Both the position numbers and the translations under genes were made by a program. The notes under the pieces were generated by a model. That model was not told the DNA's origin. It worked only from the letters and a program-made list of their open reading frames with translations, and ran no database searches. This document shows positions 16,308 to 25,499 of a DNA stretch of 64,000 bases, piece by piece. The stretch spans positions 1,550,001-1,614,000 of the forward strand of contig CAWEKD010000005.1 of the NCBI GenBank assembly GCA_963809545.1. Direction: 5' to 3'. The number at the start of each line of letters is the position of its first letter. Within the stretch, counting starts at the first letter, position 1. Source of the stretch: Natronosporangium sp035305625 (GTDB taxonomy: Bacteria > Actinomycetota > Actinomycetes > Mycobacteriales > Micromonosporaceae).

Positions 16308-17956
16308 TGCGCGCCTCGCATCGGGATCGGGATGTGGTGCTCCTCCGCGACCGTGGCGGCCAGCTCGTACCCGGCGTCCACGTGCCGGATCACCCCCATG
16401 CCCGGGTCGTTGGTGAGCACCCGGGCCAGCTTCTGCGCGGCCAGCTCGGTGCCGTCGGCCACCGACACCTGGCCGGCGTGGATCGAGCGTCCGATCCCGA
16501 CCCCACCACCGTGGTGGATGGACACCCAGGACGCGCCGGAAGCGGTGTTCACCAGCGCGTTCAGCAGCGGCCAGTCCGCGATCGCGTCCGAGCCGTCGGC
16601 CATGCCCTCGGTCTCCCGGTACGGGGAGGCCACCGAGCCACAGTCCAGATGGTCCCGACCGATCACGATCGGGGCCTTCAAGGTGCCGTCGGCGACCAGC
16701 TCGTTGAACCGCAGCCCGGCCTTATCCCGTTCCCCGTACCCGAGCCAACAGATGCGGGCCGGCAGCCCCTGGAACTTCACCTTCTCCCCGGCCATCCGCA
16801 GCCACCGGTCCAGCGGCTCGTTGTCCGGGAACAGCTCCCGCACCGCCTGGTCGGTGACCGCGATGTCGGCCGGGTCACCGGACAGCGCCACCCACCGGAA
16901 CGGCCCCTTGCCCTGACAGAACAGGGGCCGGATGTAGGCCGGTACGAACCCGGGGAACGCGAACGCGCGATCGTAGCCGCCCAGCTTGGCCTCGCCCCGG
17001 ATCGAGTTGCCGTAGTCGAACACCTCCGCGCCGGCGTCCATGAACCCGACCATCGCCGCCACGTGCTTGGCCATGCTGGCCCGAGCCCGGTCGGTGAACT
17101 CCTCCGGCTTGGCGGCGGCGTAGTCCGGCGCGTCGGCCAGGTCCACCCCCTCCGGCAGGTACGACAGCGGGTCGTGGGCGCTGGTCTGGTCGGTCACGAT
17201 GTCGATCTCTACCCCGCGGCGCAGCAGCTCCGGGTAGACCGTGGCGGCGTTGCCCACCACCCCCACCGACAGAGGCCGGCGTTCCCGTTTGGCGGCGGTC
17301 GCCCGCGCCACCGCGTCATCCAGGTCGTCAGCGATTTCGTCCAAATAGCCGGTTTCCACCCGCCGCCGCAGCCGAGCCGGGTCCACGTCCACGATCAGGC
17401 AGACGCCACCGTTCATGGTCACCGCCAGCGGCTGCGCCCCGCCCATCCCGCCGCAGCCCGCGGTCAGGGTGAGGGTGCCGGTCAGGCTACCGCCGAATCG
17501 CTTGGTGGCCACCGCCGCGAACGTCTCGTACGTGCCCTGCAGGATCCCCTGGGTGCCGATGTAGATCCAGGAGCCGGCGGTCATCTGCCCGTACATGGTC
17601 AGGCCTAGCTGCTCCAGTCGACGAAACTCCGGCCAGGTCGCCCAATCACCGACCAGGTTGGAGTTGGCGATCAGCACCCGCGGCGCCCACTCGTGGGTAC
17701 GCATCACCCCCACCGGCCGGCCGGAGACCACCAGCATGGTCTCGTCGTCGGCCAGGTCGGTCAGGGTGCGCTCCAGCGCCCGAAACGACGGCCAATCCCG
17801 CGCGGCCTTGCCCGTGCCGCCGTAGACCACCAGGTCTTCGGGGCGCTCGGCCACCTCCGGGTCCAGGTTGTTACGCAGCATCCGGAGTGCTGCCTCCTGC
17901 GGCCACCCACGCGCGGTGCGCACCGGGCCACGCGGTGCCCGGACCGGCTCAGCCAT
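16304..17956 (-). CDS. hutU: Urocanate hydratase
   Basis: A 550-residue NAD-dependent enzyme converting urocanate to imidazolonepropionate. YGGTGKAARDWPSF, the tight NAD site LTAGCGGMGGAQPLAVTMNGG, DQTSAHDPLSYLPEG and the C-terminal HHGGGVGIGRSIHAG are diagnostic. It is the first gene of the hut operon, with GGAGG about 8 bp before the ATG. No hut repressor gene is visible in the window; a long dyad upstream at 18035-18085 could be a control site. Confidence 0.95.
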   Translation of the reverse strand: MAEPVRAPRGPVRTARGWPQEAALRMLRNNLDPEVAERPEDLVVYGGTGKAARDWPSFRALERTLTDLADDETMLVVSGRPVGVMRTHEWAPRVLIANSNLVGDWATWPEFRRLEQLGLTMYGQMTAGSWIYIGTQGILQGTYETFAAVATKRFGGSLTGTLTLTAGCGGMGGAQPLAVTMNGGVCLIVDVDPARLRRRVETGYLDEIADDLDDAVARATAAKRERRPLSVGVVGNAATVYPELLRRGVEIDIVTDQTSAHDPLSYLPEGVDLADAPDYAAAKPEEFTDRARASMAKHVAAMVGFMDAGAEVFDYGNSIRGEAKLGGYDRAFAFPGFVPAYIRPLFCQGKGPFRWVALSGDPADIAVTDQAVRELFPDNEPLDRWLRMAGEKVKFQGLPARICWLGYGERDKAGLRFNELVADGTLKAPIVIGRDHLDCGSVASPYRETEGMADGSDAIADWPLLNALVNTASGASWVSIHHGGGVGIGRSIHAGQVSVADGTELAAQKLARVLTNDPGMGVIRHVDAGYELAATVAEEHHIPIPMRGAQ

Positions 17957-18034
17957 ACCGAACCACCTCCTGAACCAACCCTAAGGTACGGGGCGGGGGT
18001 AGGCGCCATTCTCCGCGGCGGATGGCGGTGGGCA

Positions 18035-18085
18035 TTGGACACTTTTACTCGCGGTGAGCGCCAGATCGTCAGCGAAAGTGTCCAA
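18035..18085. promoter_or_regulatory. Inverted repeat upstream of the hut operon
   Basis: TTGGACACTTT (18035-18045) and AAAGTGTCCAA (18075-18085) are perfect 11-base complements 29 bp apart. They lie between the amidase stop (18126) and the hutU start (17956), both genes reading leftwards. It could be a two-site operator for hut regulation or the stem of a long terminator for the amidase transcript; there is no T-run after either arm, which argues for a protein-binding role. Confidence 0.45.
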
Positions 18086-18125
18086 CGCTCCCGGGCCGAT
18101 GAGGCGGAGGCGGCCCTGGCACCCG

Positions 18126-20234
18126 CTAGAGGGTGGTTTCTTGGGGTAGGCCGAAGTAGTCGTGCCAGCGGGTGGAGGGCATGAACCGGGTGCCATCGGA
18201 GAGGGCGACGTAGACATCGTTGGTGGTGCCTTTGGTGAACACCACGATGTCGTCGCGGCCGTCGCCGTTGAAGTCCCCCACATACGGGAACTCTCCGGGG
18301 AGGCAGAACCAGTCGTGCCATTTGTCGGCGGTGCCCACAAAGCTGGTGCCGGTGGACACCGCCGCGTACACGTCCGCGTCCTGGTCGCAGGTGAAGGTGA
18401 CGATGTCGGCCCGGCCGTCGCCGTTGATGTCCCCGACCCGCGGCTGCTCCCCGGGGCGGGCGAACCAGTCGTGCCACACCTGCGCCGGCCCGAACCGGGT
18501 GCCGTCCGACAGGGCTACCCATACCCGGTTGTGGCCGAAGGTGCCCTGGGTGAAGCTGATGATGTCGGCCAGGCCGTCGCCGTTGACGTCAGCCACCGCC
18601 GGATACTCCCCTGGGATGGAGAAGTGGTCGTGCCACTTCACCGCGGTGCCCACGAACCGGGTGCCGTCCGACAGCGCCACATACACCGGTGATTCCTGCC
18701 CGGCCTGGGTGAAGGTGATGATGTCGTCGCGGCCGTCGCCGTTGACGTCCCCGACGGCGGCTACCTCGGCACCGGGGGCGAACCAGTCGTGCCACTTCTG
18801 GGACGGTCCGAATCCGTTGCCGGTGGACAGGGCGACGTACACATCCGCCAGGTCCCCGTGGGTGAACGCCACGATGTCGTCGCGGCCGTCGCCGTTGAAG
18901 TCCCCGGTGAGCACGGTTTCCCCAGGGAGACCGAAGAAGTCGTGCCACTTCACCGCGGTGCCCACGAACCGGGTGCCATCGGACAGGGCGACGTACACGT
19001 CGTTGAGCTCCCCCAGCGTGAACGCCACGATGTCATCCCGACCATCCCCATCAAAATCCGTCGGCGAACCCGCCAAATACCGACCACCCGGCGGCAAGGT
19101 CGGTCCGCCGTTGACGAGGTCGAGGTAGTAGTGCCAGTCCCAGTGTGGCCCGGGGTCGGTGTGGTCGTTACCGGGGAGTTCGTTGTGCCCCTTGATGGTG
19201 TGCCGGTTCTTCGGCAACCCGTACTTGTCACACAGGTAGCGGGTCAGCGCCGCCGAGGAACGGTACATCGCGTCGGTGAACCACGCGGGGTTGTCGACAT
19301 AACCCTCGTGCTCGATCCCGATCGAGTACGGGTTGGCCGAACGGGCGTGGTAGGCGGTGTCGCCCTCCCGGACCATCTGCGTGATCTCCCCGTCGTGGGA
19401 GCGGACGACGTAGTGTGCGCTCACTTGGGAGGCCGGGTTCTGGAACCAGCTGATGGTGCCGGCGTACGAGCCCTGGGTGACGTGGATGACGACCGTGGTG
19501 ATCCGGGAGGTGCGGCCGGCGCGATAGTTGGCGGGGTGGGCGGCGATCCACCGGTTGCCGTACTCCGGCAGCGCAGCGACCCCGATCGGTCCACCTGTTG
19601 GCGTCGCCGGCCCGCTGGGGCGCACCGTCGCGTAACGGCCTAGCTCCGGCGGCACCCGTTGGGGTACGACCGTTACTCGCTGCCCGGTGCTGGTCCGGGC
19701 GGTGAAGCCGCGCTGCAGCAACTGGTAGACGTAGTCGGCGTAGAGGCGGGCCGTCTCGTCGCTGCTGGCGTGGGCGTAGCGGGCGACGACGGGGTACCAG
19801 GCCCCGGTACGGTCCCGGTCGGCCGCGCTTAGCCCCAGCTGGTCGGCGTACGACCGCAGTACCGCCGCGGCCCCGTGGATGTTCGCTTCCGGCCGGGTCT
19901 GGAGCTGTGCCACTGACAATCCGGTGAGGGCGGCGGCCTCATCCAGGGAACGGTTGGTCGGGTTGCTGGCCAGGTGCATCATCCCGAACCCGTTGGCCAC
20001 GCTGGGGAGCCCGTCGTGCTGGTCCAACCGGCTCTCGCTGTAGCCGAGCGCCACCAACAGGTCTCGCGGTACGTCGTACCGGGCGGCGGCGGAAGCGAAC
20101 GCGGCGTTCACGTCGTTGGGTTGAAGGGAGGGAGCGGCGTGGACGGTGGTGGGGGTTGCGCCGATCAGCACGGTGGCGAGCAGGAGGCTGAGTAGGCTGC
20201 GGCGTCGGTGACGAGGAGCGATACGGTCAGTCAT
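18126..20234 (-). CDS. Secreted N-acetylmuramoyl-L-alanine amidase with FG-GAP repeats
   Basis: A 702-residue exported protein. The ATG at 20234 has AGGAG upstream and precedes an RRR-containing signal peptide (cleavage near VHAA). Residues about 40-190 resemble a transglycosylase-like helical domain (DVPRDLLVALGYSESRLD, NGFGMMHL). An amidase_2 domain follows at about 230-375, with zinc-ligand motifs VVIHVTQG, GIEHEG and KGHNELPG-NDHTDPG. The C-terminal third has six FG-GAP/VCBS repeats of the D[FVI][DN]GDG..DI type, likely calcium-binding. The DNA for this C-terminus is duplicated as an inverted copy in the neighbouring M23 gene. Confidence 0.85.
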   Translation of the reverse strand: MTDRIAPRHRRRSLLSLLLATVLIGATPTTVHAAPSLQPNDVNAAFASAAARYDVPRDLLVALGYSESRLDQHDGLPSVANGFGMMHLASNPTNRSLDEAAALTGLSVAQLQTRPEANIHGAAAVLRSYADQLGLSAADRDRTGAWYPVVARYAHASSDETARLYADYVYQLLQRGFTARTSTGQRVTVVPQRVPPELGRYATVRPSGPATPTGGPIGVAALPEYGNRWIAAHPANYRAGRTSRITTVVIHVTQGSYAGTISWFQNPASQVSAHYVVRSHDGEITQMVREGDTAYHARSANPYSIGIEHEGYVDNPAWFTDAMYRSSAALTRYLCDKYGLPKNRHTIKGHNELPGNDHTDPGPHWDWHYYLDLVNGGPTLPPGGRYLAGSPTDFDGDGRDDIVAFTLGELNDVYVALSDGTRFVGTAVKWHDFFGLPGETVLTGDFNGDGRDDIVAFTHGDLADVYVALSTGNGFGPSQKWHDWFAPGAEVAAVGDVNGDGRDDIITFTQAGQESPVYVALSDGTRFVGTAVKWHDHFSIPGEYPAVADVNGDGLADIISFTQGTFGHNRVWVALSDGTRFGPAQVWHDWFARPGEQPRVGDINGDGRADIVTFTCDQDADVYAAVSTGTSFVGTADKWHDWFCLPGEFPYVGDFNGDGRDDIVVFTKGTTNDVYVALSDGTRFMPSTRWHDYFGLPQETTL
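18128..19094 (-). repeat. Left arm of a 967-bp inverted repeat (FG-GAP coding)
   Basis: This stretch is the reverse complement of 21214-22180. The lengths are equal (967 bp), so there are no indels, and every block I compared base by base was identical. Open frames on both strands within the two arms give identical translations, which requires near-complete nucleotide identity rather than only protein conservation. The homology ends abruptly at the proline-rich linker on one side and one base before the stop codon on the other. Confidence 0.9.
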
Positions 20235-20601
20235 GATTGCTCCTATCGGGTGCTTTCTCCGGGGAGGCAGCCACCGGCCATCTGCACCACCCGGGCGGCT
20301 GTGGTTCATGTGCGACTCGACCCACGGCCTCGAAACCGGCCAGCTTCGCGCCCTTGCCCCACCGCGTCGGCGCTGAGATGCGTCTACCCATGCTGCTCCT
20401 CATGCGGGACCGGCCAGTGGGGATGTATCGGCCATCATGAGATCGACATGTGTGGTGTGACGGGGAACATACCCCGCGGCAACTCCGGCGGTCAAGAACA
20501 AGATTCAACTCTTGACATTAATCGTTATCGCGTGATCCACTTCCCAGCGTCGTATTAGGTCAGTGCCGACGCGCTGCCCCGGCCCACCCGCAGGAGGCGC
20601 C
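20235..20601. other. Divergent intergenic region between the two FG-GAP genes
   Basis: This 367-bp stretch separates two diverging starts and must hold both promoters. Towards the M23 gene there is a TTGACA at about 20514 within an AT-rich island, and a TATTAG at about 20552. The leader of the amidase is GC-rich and can form a stem from GGTGGGGCA and TGCCTCCCC (minus strand), suggesting a structured 5' UTR. I see no gene here and no match to a riboswitch class that I trust. Confidence 0.4.
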
Positions 20602-22182
20602 ATGCCTCACCGTCGACCGCGGCGCCGCATCCGCGCCCCTCGAATCCTGGCCGCTGCGATCGCGCTGGTGGGGATCACCGCCGCGCCCGCCGCCGCTACC
20701 GTGGCCACCCCGGAGGCCGCGGGATCCGGACCGGCCGCCGCTCCGCTGGCCGCCCCCAACTTCAAAGCACCGTTTCCGTGCGGCCAGCAATGGACGTACA
20801 GCCACCACAGCGCTGAAGTCCGCCAGGCACTGGACTTCGTCCGCACCGACGGGGGCCCCACCCGCGGCACCCCCCAGGTCGCCTCAGCGGCCGGGATCGC
20901 CTACCGATACGCCCAACCAGGCGGCGCCGGTAACTACATCGTCATCGATCACGGCGGCGGCTGGAGCACCTACTACTTCCACCTCGACGCCTACCTCGTG
21001 CCCGGCGGCAGCTACGTCGAACAAGGGCAGCCGATCGGCATCACCGGTAGCACCGGAAACTCCTCCGGACCCCATATCCACTACGAGCAGCTCTACCAAG
21101 GCGTCGGTCAACCCATCCGCATCAACGGCGTGTCGCTGGCGCCCTATCCGAGCCGCTACTACCAGCGGTATCTGGTGAGCGACAACTGCGGCGCCCCACC
21201 CCCTCCGCCACCACCGCCGGGTGGTCGGTATTTGGCGGGTTCGCCGACGGATTTTGATGGGGATGGTCGGGATGACATCGTGGCGTTCACGCTGGGGGAG
21301 CTCAACGACGTGTACGTCGCCCTGTCCGATGGCACCCGGTTCGTGGGCACCGCGGTGAAGTGGCACGACTTCTTCGGTCTCCCTGGGGAAACCGTGCTCA
21401 CCGGGGACTTCAACGGCGACGGCCGCGACGACATCGTGGCGTTCACCCACGGGGACCTGGCGGATGTGTACGTCGCCCTGTCCACCGGCAACGGATTCGG
21501 ACCGTCCCAGAAGTGGCACGACTGGTTCGCCCCCGGTGCCGAGGTAGCCGCCGTCGGGGACGTCAACGGCGACGGCCGCGACGACATCATCACCTTCACC
21601 CAGGCCGGGCAGGAATCACCGGTGTATGTGGCGCTGTCGGACGGCACCCGGTTCGTGGGCACCGCGGTGAAGTGGCACGACCACTTCTCCATCCCAGGGG
21701 AGTATCCGGCGGTGGCTGACGTCAACGGCGACGGCCTGGCCGACATCATCAGCTTCACCCAGGGCACCTTCGGCCACAACCGGGTATGGGTAGCCCTGTC
21801 GGACGGCACCCGGTTCGGGCCGGCGCAGGTGTGGCACGACTGGTTCGCCCGCCCCGGGGAGCAGCCGCGGGTCGGGGACATCAACGGCGACGGCCGGGCC
21901 GACATCGTCACCTTCACCTGCGACCAGGACGCGGACGTGTACGCGGCGGTGTCCACCGGCACCAGCTTTGTGGGCACCGCCGACAAATGGCACGACTGGT
22001 TCTGCCTCCCCGGAGAGTTCCCGTATGTGGGGGACTTCAACGGCGACGGCCGCGACGACATCGTGGTGTTCACCAAAGGCACCACCAACGATGTCTACGT
22101 CGCCCTCTCCGATGGCACCCGGTTCATGCCCTCCACCCGCTGGCACGACTACTTCGGCCTACCCCAAGAAACCACCCTCTGA
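20602..22182 (+). CDS. Secreted M23 family metallopeptidase with FG-GAP repeats
   Basis: A 526-residue exported protein; the ATG at 20602 follows GGAGG. A signal peptide (IRAPRILAAAIALVGITAAP) leads to a LytM/M23 endopeptidase domain at about residues 50-190, including IVIDHGGGWSTYYFHLD, GQPIGITGSTGNSSGPHIHYEQ with the H-x-H zinc motif, and a LNF-type tail. A poly-proline linker joins it to six FG-GAP repeats identical to those of the divergent amidase. It probably cuts peptidoglycan cross-links outside the cell. The GH43-like gene starts 11 bp after its stop, so the two are likely co-transcribed. Confidence 0.85.
   Translation: MPHRRPRRRIRAPRILAAAIALVGITAAPAAATVATPEAAGSGPAAAPLAAPNFKAPFPCGQQWTYSHHSAEVRQALDFVRTDGGPTRGTPQVASAAGIAYRYAQPGGAGNYIVIDHGGGWSTYYFHLDAYLVPGGSYVEQGQPIGITGSTGNSSGPHIHYEQLYQGVGQPIRINGVSLAPYPSRYYQRYLVSDNCGAPPPPPPPPGGRYLAGSPTDFDGDGRDDIVAFTLGELNDVYVALSDGTRFVGTAVKWHDFFGLPGETVLTGDFNGDGRDDIVAFTHGDLADVYVALSTGNGFGPSQKWHDWFAPGAEVAAVGDVNGDGRDDIITFTQAGQESPVYVALSDGTRFVGTAVKWHDHFSIPGEYPAVADVNGDGLADIISFTQGTFGHNRVWVALSDGTRFGPAQVWHDWFARPGEQPRVGDINGDGRADIVTFTCDQDADVYAAVSTGTSFVGTADKWHDWFCLPGEFPYVGDFNGDGRDDIVVFTKGTTNDVYVALSDGTRFMPSTRWHDYFGLPQETTL
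21214..22180 (+). repeat. Right arm of a 967-bp inverted repeat (FG-GAP coding)
   Basis: Partner of 18128-19094 in opposite orientation, separated by 2119 bp holding the two enzymatic domains and the shared promoter region. The arm starts inside the proline-rich linker (CCGCCGGGTGG) and ends at ACCACCCTCT, after which the two copies use different stop codons (TGA here, TAG in the amidase). Confidence 0.9.
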
Positions 22183-22193
22183 AGGGGGCTGAC

Positions 22194-24332
22194 ATGGCAG
22201 CACGACGGCGGCTCGTACGCGTGGTGGTGGCGGCCCTGCTGGCCTCCCTCGCGCCGATGGTCAGCCCAGGGACACCCGCGGCCGCTGACCCCCCGGTACC
22301 GGTGGAGGCGGAGCAGCTGCTACCGCCGGTCTCCGCCACCGCACCGGTGGCGGCCCAAGCCAACTGTTGCGGGGTCAGCTGGTCGGCCGGGCAGCAGCTG
22401 TGGTTCCGCGCCACCCAGCCGGGCGACCAGGTCACGGTGACCCTACCGGCGGTCCCACCTGGACAGTACGACCTGGGAGCGGTACTGACCCAGGCCCCTG
22501 ACTACGGCACGCTGCGGTTCGCCATCGACGGGGTGGCGATCGGGCAGCTCTTCGACGGCTACGCCGACCACGTCCGGCGGACCGGGGCGGTGCCGCTGGG
22601 GTCGGCCATGCTGTCCGGCACGCACCAGTTGACGGTGACCGTCACCGGGCGGAATCCGGCCTCGACCGGTTTCTTCGCCGGGCTGGACACCATCACCCTG
22701 CGCCGGGTCGGCCCCACCGTCGCGGTCAGCCACACGCCGTACGAGACGGTGGCGGCCACCCCGGTCGCCGGTGAGCTGGTGCGGGTGTACGACCCGAGCG
22801 TGGGGGAGACGGAGACCTGGTACTACAACGACCACTCGCTGATCCGGGACCCGAGCACCGGACTGTGGCACGTGTTCGCGATCACCCACGCCGAGCCGGC
22901 CGCTCCGCAGGACGAGCGGATGTTCGGTCACGCCACCGCACCGCACCCCACCGGTCCCTGGACCAAGCAGCCGCCGGCGCTGTGGGCCGATCCGGCCGCC
23001 GGGGAACACTGGATCTGGGCGCCGCACGTCATCCACCACGACGGCGTGTTCTACCTGTTCTACGCCGCCGGCAGCCCCGACTATCCGCGTTACCGGATGC
23101 ACCTGGCCACCTCCACCGACCTGGTCACCTGGGTGCGCAGCCCGGCCAACCCGCTGTTCACCGACGGCTGGGAGGCGCGGGACCCGATGGTCACCCGGAT
23201 CGACGACCAGTGGGTGATGTACTACACCGCCACCTCCGACCCCACCGGGGGCAACCACATCGTCGCCTACCGGACCAGCGACGACCTGCTCACCTGGAGC
23301 GCGCGCCGGGTCGCGTACACCTCCCCGCACGTCGGTCGGGCCGGTGGCCAGACCGAGTCACCGTTCGTGGTGAAACGCGGCGACTTCTACTACCTGTTCG
23401 TCTGCTGTGACGGCCTCGACTACGGCCAGGCGTACCGGCGCACCGCGGTGTACCGCAGCCCGGACCCGTTCCGCTTCGACCACGCGGAGCAGGTGACGGT
23501 GTTGGACGTGCACGCCGCCGAGGTGGTGGTCGACGGTCCAGACTGGTATCTCACCCACGCTGGGTGGGGCCAGGGTGGGCTGTGGCTGGCCCCGCTGGAC
23601 TGGCCGTCCCAGGTGGTGGCGCGGGGGCGGATCGTCAGCACCGGCTTCCTGCGCGCCGACATCCGCACCTGGCCCCATGCCCGGATCGCGGCCATGGCGT
23701 TCGATCCGGCCGGTGCCGGGGCGTACCGGCCGGTCCTGGATTCTTCTCACCGGGGCACCATGCCCTACCTGGCGGTGGGCGGGTTCGACGTGACCGACCG
23801 GCCGGGGGCGCCGGCCCGAGTCGACGTCTCCCCGGACGGTTCCCGGATCCACCTGGTCGGCATCCCGTTCGGGGACGAGCCGGTCACCGTCGACTGGCTG
23901 CTGACGGTCGCCCCCCGCTGGACCGGGCCGGCGCTGCAGAGCGACCTGGTGTGGACGGTGGCCAACTGGCCCACCGCGCCGGTGTGGGAGGTCGCGTTCA
24001 ATGTCGACACCGCCCTGCCGCTGATCGGGGATCCGAGCGTGGTGGCGCGCCCGACCGGGGACGTGCCGGGGATGCCGCCGTGGACGCTCGCCACCGACCC
24101 CCACGGCTCGGTGGTCACGGCCTACCGGACCGGGTCGGCGTGGCGGGCCGACAACACCTGGTACGACGCCGGTCATGCCATGGCCGCCTGGCAGCCGCTG
24201 TGGCGGGTCGGCGGCACCGGCTGGGCGCCGGGCCAGTATCCGGGCGGCACCTGGCGGATCACCGCCAGCACGGTGCCGCGAGATGTCGCGTTCGCCCACA
24301 CCGTCCACACCGCGTTGCACGCGGTGCCGTGA
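22194..24332 (+). CDS. Secreted GH43-like five-bladed propeller glycosidase
   Basis: A 712-residue exported protein starting at ATG 22194 after AAGGGGG, with a signal peptide ending near PAAADP. Residues about 40-170 look like a beta-sandwich carbohydrate-binding module. The central 180-460 region has the GH43/GH32-type pattern: NDHSLIRDPSTGLWHVF, WIWAPHVIHHDGVFYLFYAA, EARDPMVTRIDDQWVMYYTA and TESPFVVKRGDFYYLF, with conserved acidic residues in the blades. A C-terminal region of about 200 residues is of unclear fold. The substrate is not predictable. It lies between an M23 peptidase and an esterase, suggesting a wall or exopolysaccharide-remodelling operon. Confidence 0.7.
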   Translation: MAARRRLVRVVVAALLASLAPMVSPGTPAAADPPVPVEAEQLLPPVSATAPVAAQANCCGVSWSAGQQLWFRATQPGDQVTVTLPAVPPGQYDLGAVLTQAPDYGTLRFAIDGVAIGQLFDGYADHVRRTGAVPLGSAMLSGTHQLTVTVTGRNPASTGFFAGLDTITLRRVGPTVAVSHTPYETVAATPVAGELVRVYDPSVGETETWYYNDHSLIRDPSTGLWHVFAITHAEPAAPQDERMFGHATAPHPTGPWTKQPPALWADPAAGEHWIWAPHVIHHDGVFYLFYAAGSPDYPRYRMHLATSTDLVTWVRSPANPLFTDGWEARDPMVTRIDDQWVMYYTATSDPTGGNHIVAYRTSDDLLTWSARRVAYTSPHVGRAGGQTESPFVVKRGDFYYLFVCCDGLDYGQAYRRTAVYRSPDPFRFDHAEQVTVLDVHAAEVVVDGPDWYLTHAGWGQGGLWLAPLDWPSQVVARGRIVSTGFLRADIRTWPHARIAAMAFDPAGAGAYRPVLDSSHRGTMPYLAVGGFDVTDRPGAPARVDVSPDGSRIHLVGIPFGDEPVTVDWLLTVAPRWTGPALQSDLVWTVANWPTAPVWEVAFNVDTALPLIGDPSVVARPTGDVPGMPPWTLATDPHGSVVTAYRTGSAWRADNTWYDAGHAMAAWQPLWRVGGTGWAPGQYPGGTWRITASTVPRDVAFAHTVHTALHAVP

Positions 24333-24376
24333 GTGCTGCGGCCGGGTCGTCGCAGCGGTGGATCCAAGGAGGAACC

Positions 24377-25450
24377 ATGACCAACCCCCCGGAGAAGCAG
24401 TCGTTGAGCCGCCGTCGGTTCCTGCTCGGGGCCGCAGGCGCGGTGGCTGGGGGAGCGCTCGGTAGCGCCCTGGCCACGACCGCCGCACACGCGGGTACGG
24501 AGGTGGGCGGGGCGGGTGCGGAGGCCGACGCCCCCGGCCTGAGCACCTCCGCCGCTCCTAGCGGTGCCACGATCCAGGCGTCGGACGGGTTCGGGCTGCG
24601 GATTGTGGACCGGAACGAAAACTGGGGGCGGCTGCAGTACTACCGGTTCGCCACCAGTGCGATCGGTTGGAACCCGGGGGTGAACGTGCTGCTGCCCGAC
24701 GGGTACCACACCAGTGGCAAGCGTTACCCGGTGCTGTATCTGCTGCACGGTGGTGCCCAGGACTTCCGGCACTTCCACCTGCACGAGAACATCATCAACC
24801 TGACCGCCGGTCGGGAGATCATCGTGGTGATGCCGGACGCCGCCACCGGCTGGTACTGCAACCCGGTCCACAGTAACGTCGGCCCCCGGAACTGGGAGAC
24901 CTTCCACATGGCCCAGTTGCTGCCGTGGATCGACGCGAACTTCCGCACCTTCCCCGAGTACCACGGCCGGGCGATAGCCGGGTTCTCGATGGGTGGGTTC
25001 GGGGCGTTGAAGTACACCGCGAAGTACTACGGCCACTTCTGTTCGGTGAGTTCCCACTCCGGCCCGGCCAGCCTGCGGCGCGACTTCGGCATCGTGGTGC
25101 ACTGGGCCAACATCACCTCGGCGGTGATGGAGCTGGGCGGTGGGACCGTCTATGGTGCACCGTTCTGGGACGAGGCGCGGGTGAGCGCCGACAACCCGAT
25201 GGAGCGGATCGAAAGCTTCCGGCATAAGCGGATTTTCCTGGTAGCCGGTACCTCGCCCGACCCGTGGAACTGGTTCGACCAGGCCAACGAGTCCCAGGTG
25301 CTGGCCGGGCAGCGGGAGTTCCGGGCGGCGCTCGCCCACGCCGGCATCCCGCACGTGGGGCACGAGCGCCCCGGCGGCCACTTCTTCCGCCACGACATGT
25401 TCATCGAGGACCTCAACGGCATGCTGGCGCACCTGCGCCGGGCCGGCTGA
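24377..25450 (+). CDS. Tat-exported esterase (antigen 85/esterase D-like alpha/beta hydrolase)
   Basis: A 357-residue protein with a twin-arginine signal (SRRRFLLGAAGAVAGGALGS), perfect AAGGAGG ribosome site and ATG at 24377. The hydrolase domain has VLYLLHGGAQDFRHF, the nucleophile elbow GFSMGGFGALKY and a late histidine in ERPGGHFFRHD. This is the putative esterase family that includes mycolyltransferases and acetyl-xylan esterases. Its place after the GH43-like gene suggests removal of ester groups from the same extracellular polymer; that is inference. Confidence 0.8.
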   Translation: MTNPPEKQSLSRRRFLLGAAGAVAGGALGSALATTAAHAGTEVGGAGAEADAPGLSTSAAPSGATIQASDGFGLRIVDRNENWGRLQYYRFATSAIGWNPGVNVLLPDGYHTSGKRYPVLYLLHGGAQDFRHFHLHENIINLTAGREIIVVMPDAATGWYCNPVHSNVGPRNWETFHMAQLLPWIDANFRTFPEYHGRAIAGFSMGGFGALKYTAKYYGHFCSVSSHSGPASLRRDFGIVVHWANITSAVMELGGGTVYGAPFWDEARVSADNPMERIESFRHKRIFLVAGTSPDPWNWFDQANESQVLAGQREFRAALAHAGIPHVGHERPGGHFFRHDMFIEDLNGMLAHLRRAG

Positions 25451-25499
25451 CGTCGATGGCGGCGAGGGGAGCAGATCGACGTGTGATAAAACCTTGCGA

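Noticed and set aside
20250..20350. c-di-GMP-I or c-di-AMP riboswitch in the amidase leader
   Set aside because: A GGCGCGAAGC string recalls the GEMM core, but the tetraloop hairpin that should precede it is absent. The GGGGGA and GGGTAGGG elements of the ydaO class are also missing.
18162..22146. Long antisense open frames within the FG-GAP repeats
   Set aside because: They mirror the GDG-rich codon pattern on the other strand and have no start signals; they are shadows of the real genes.
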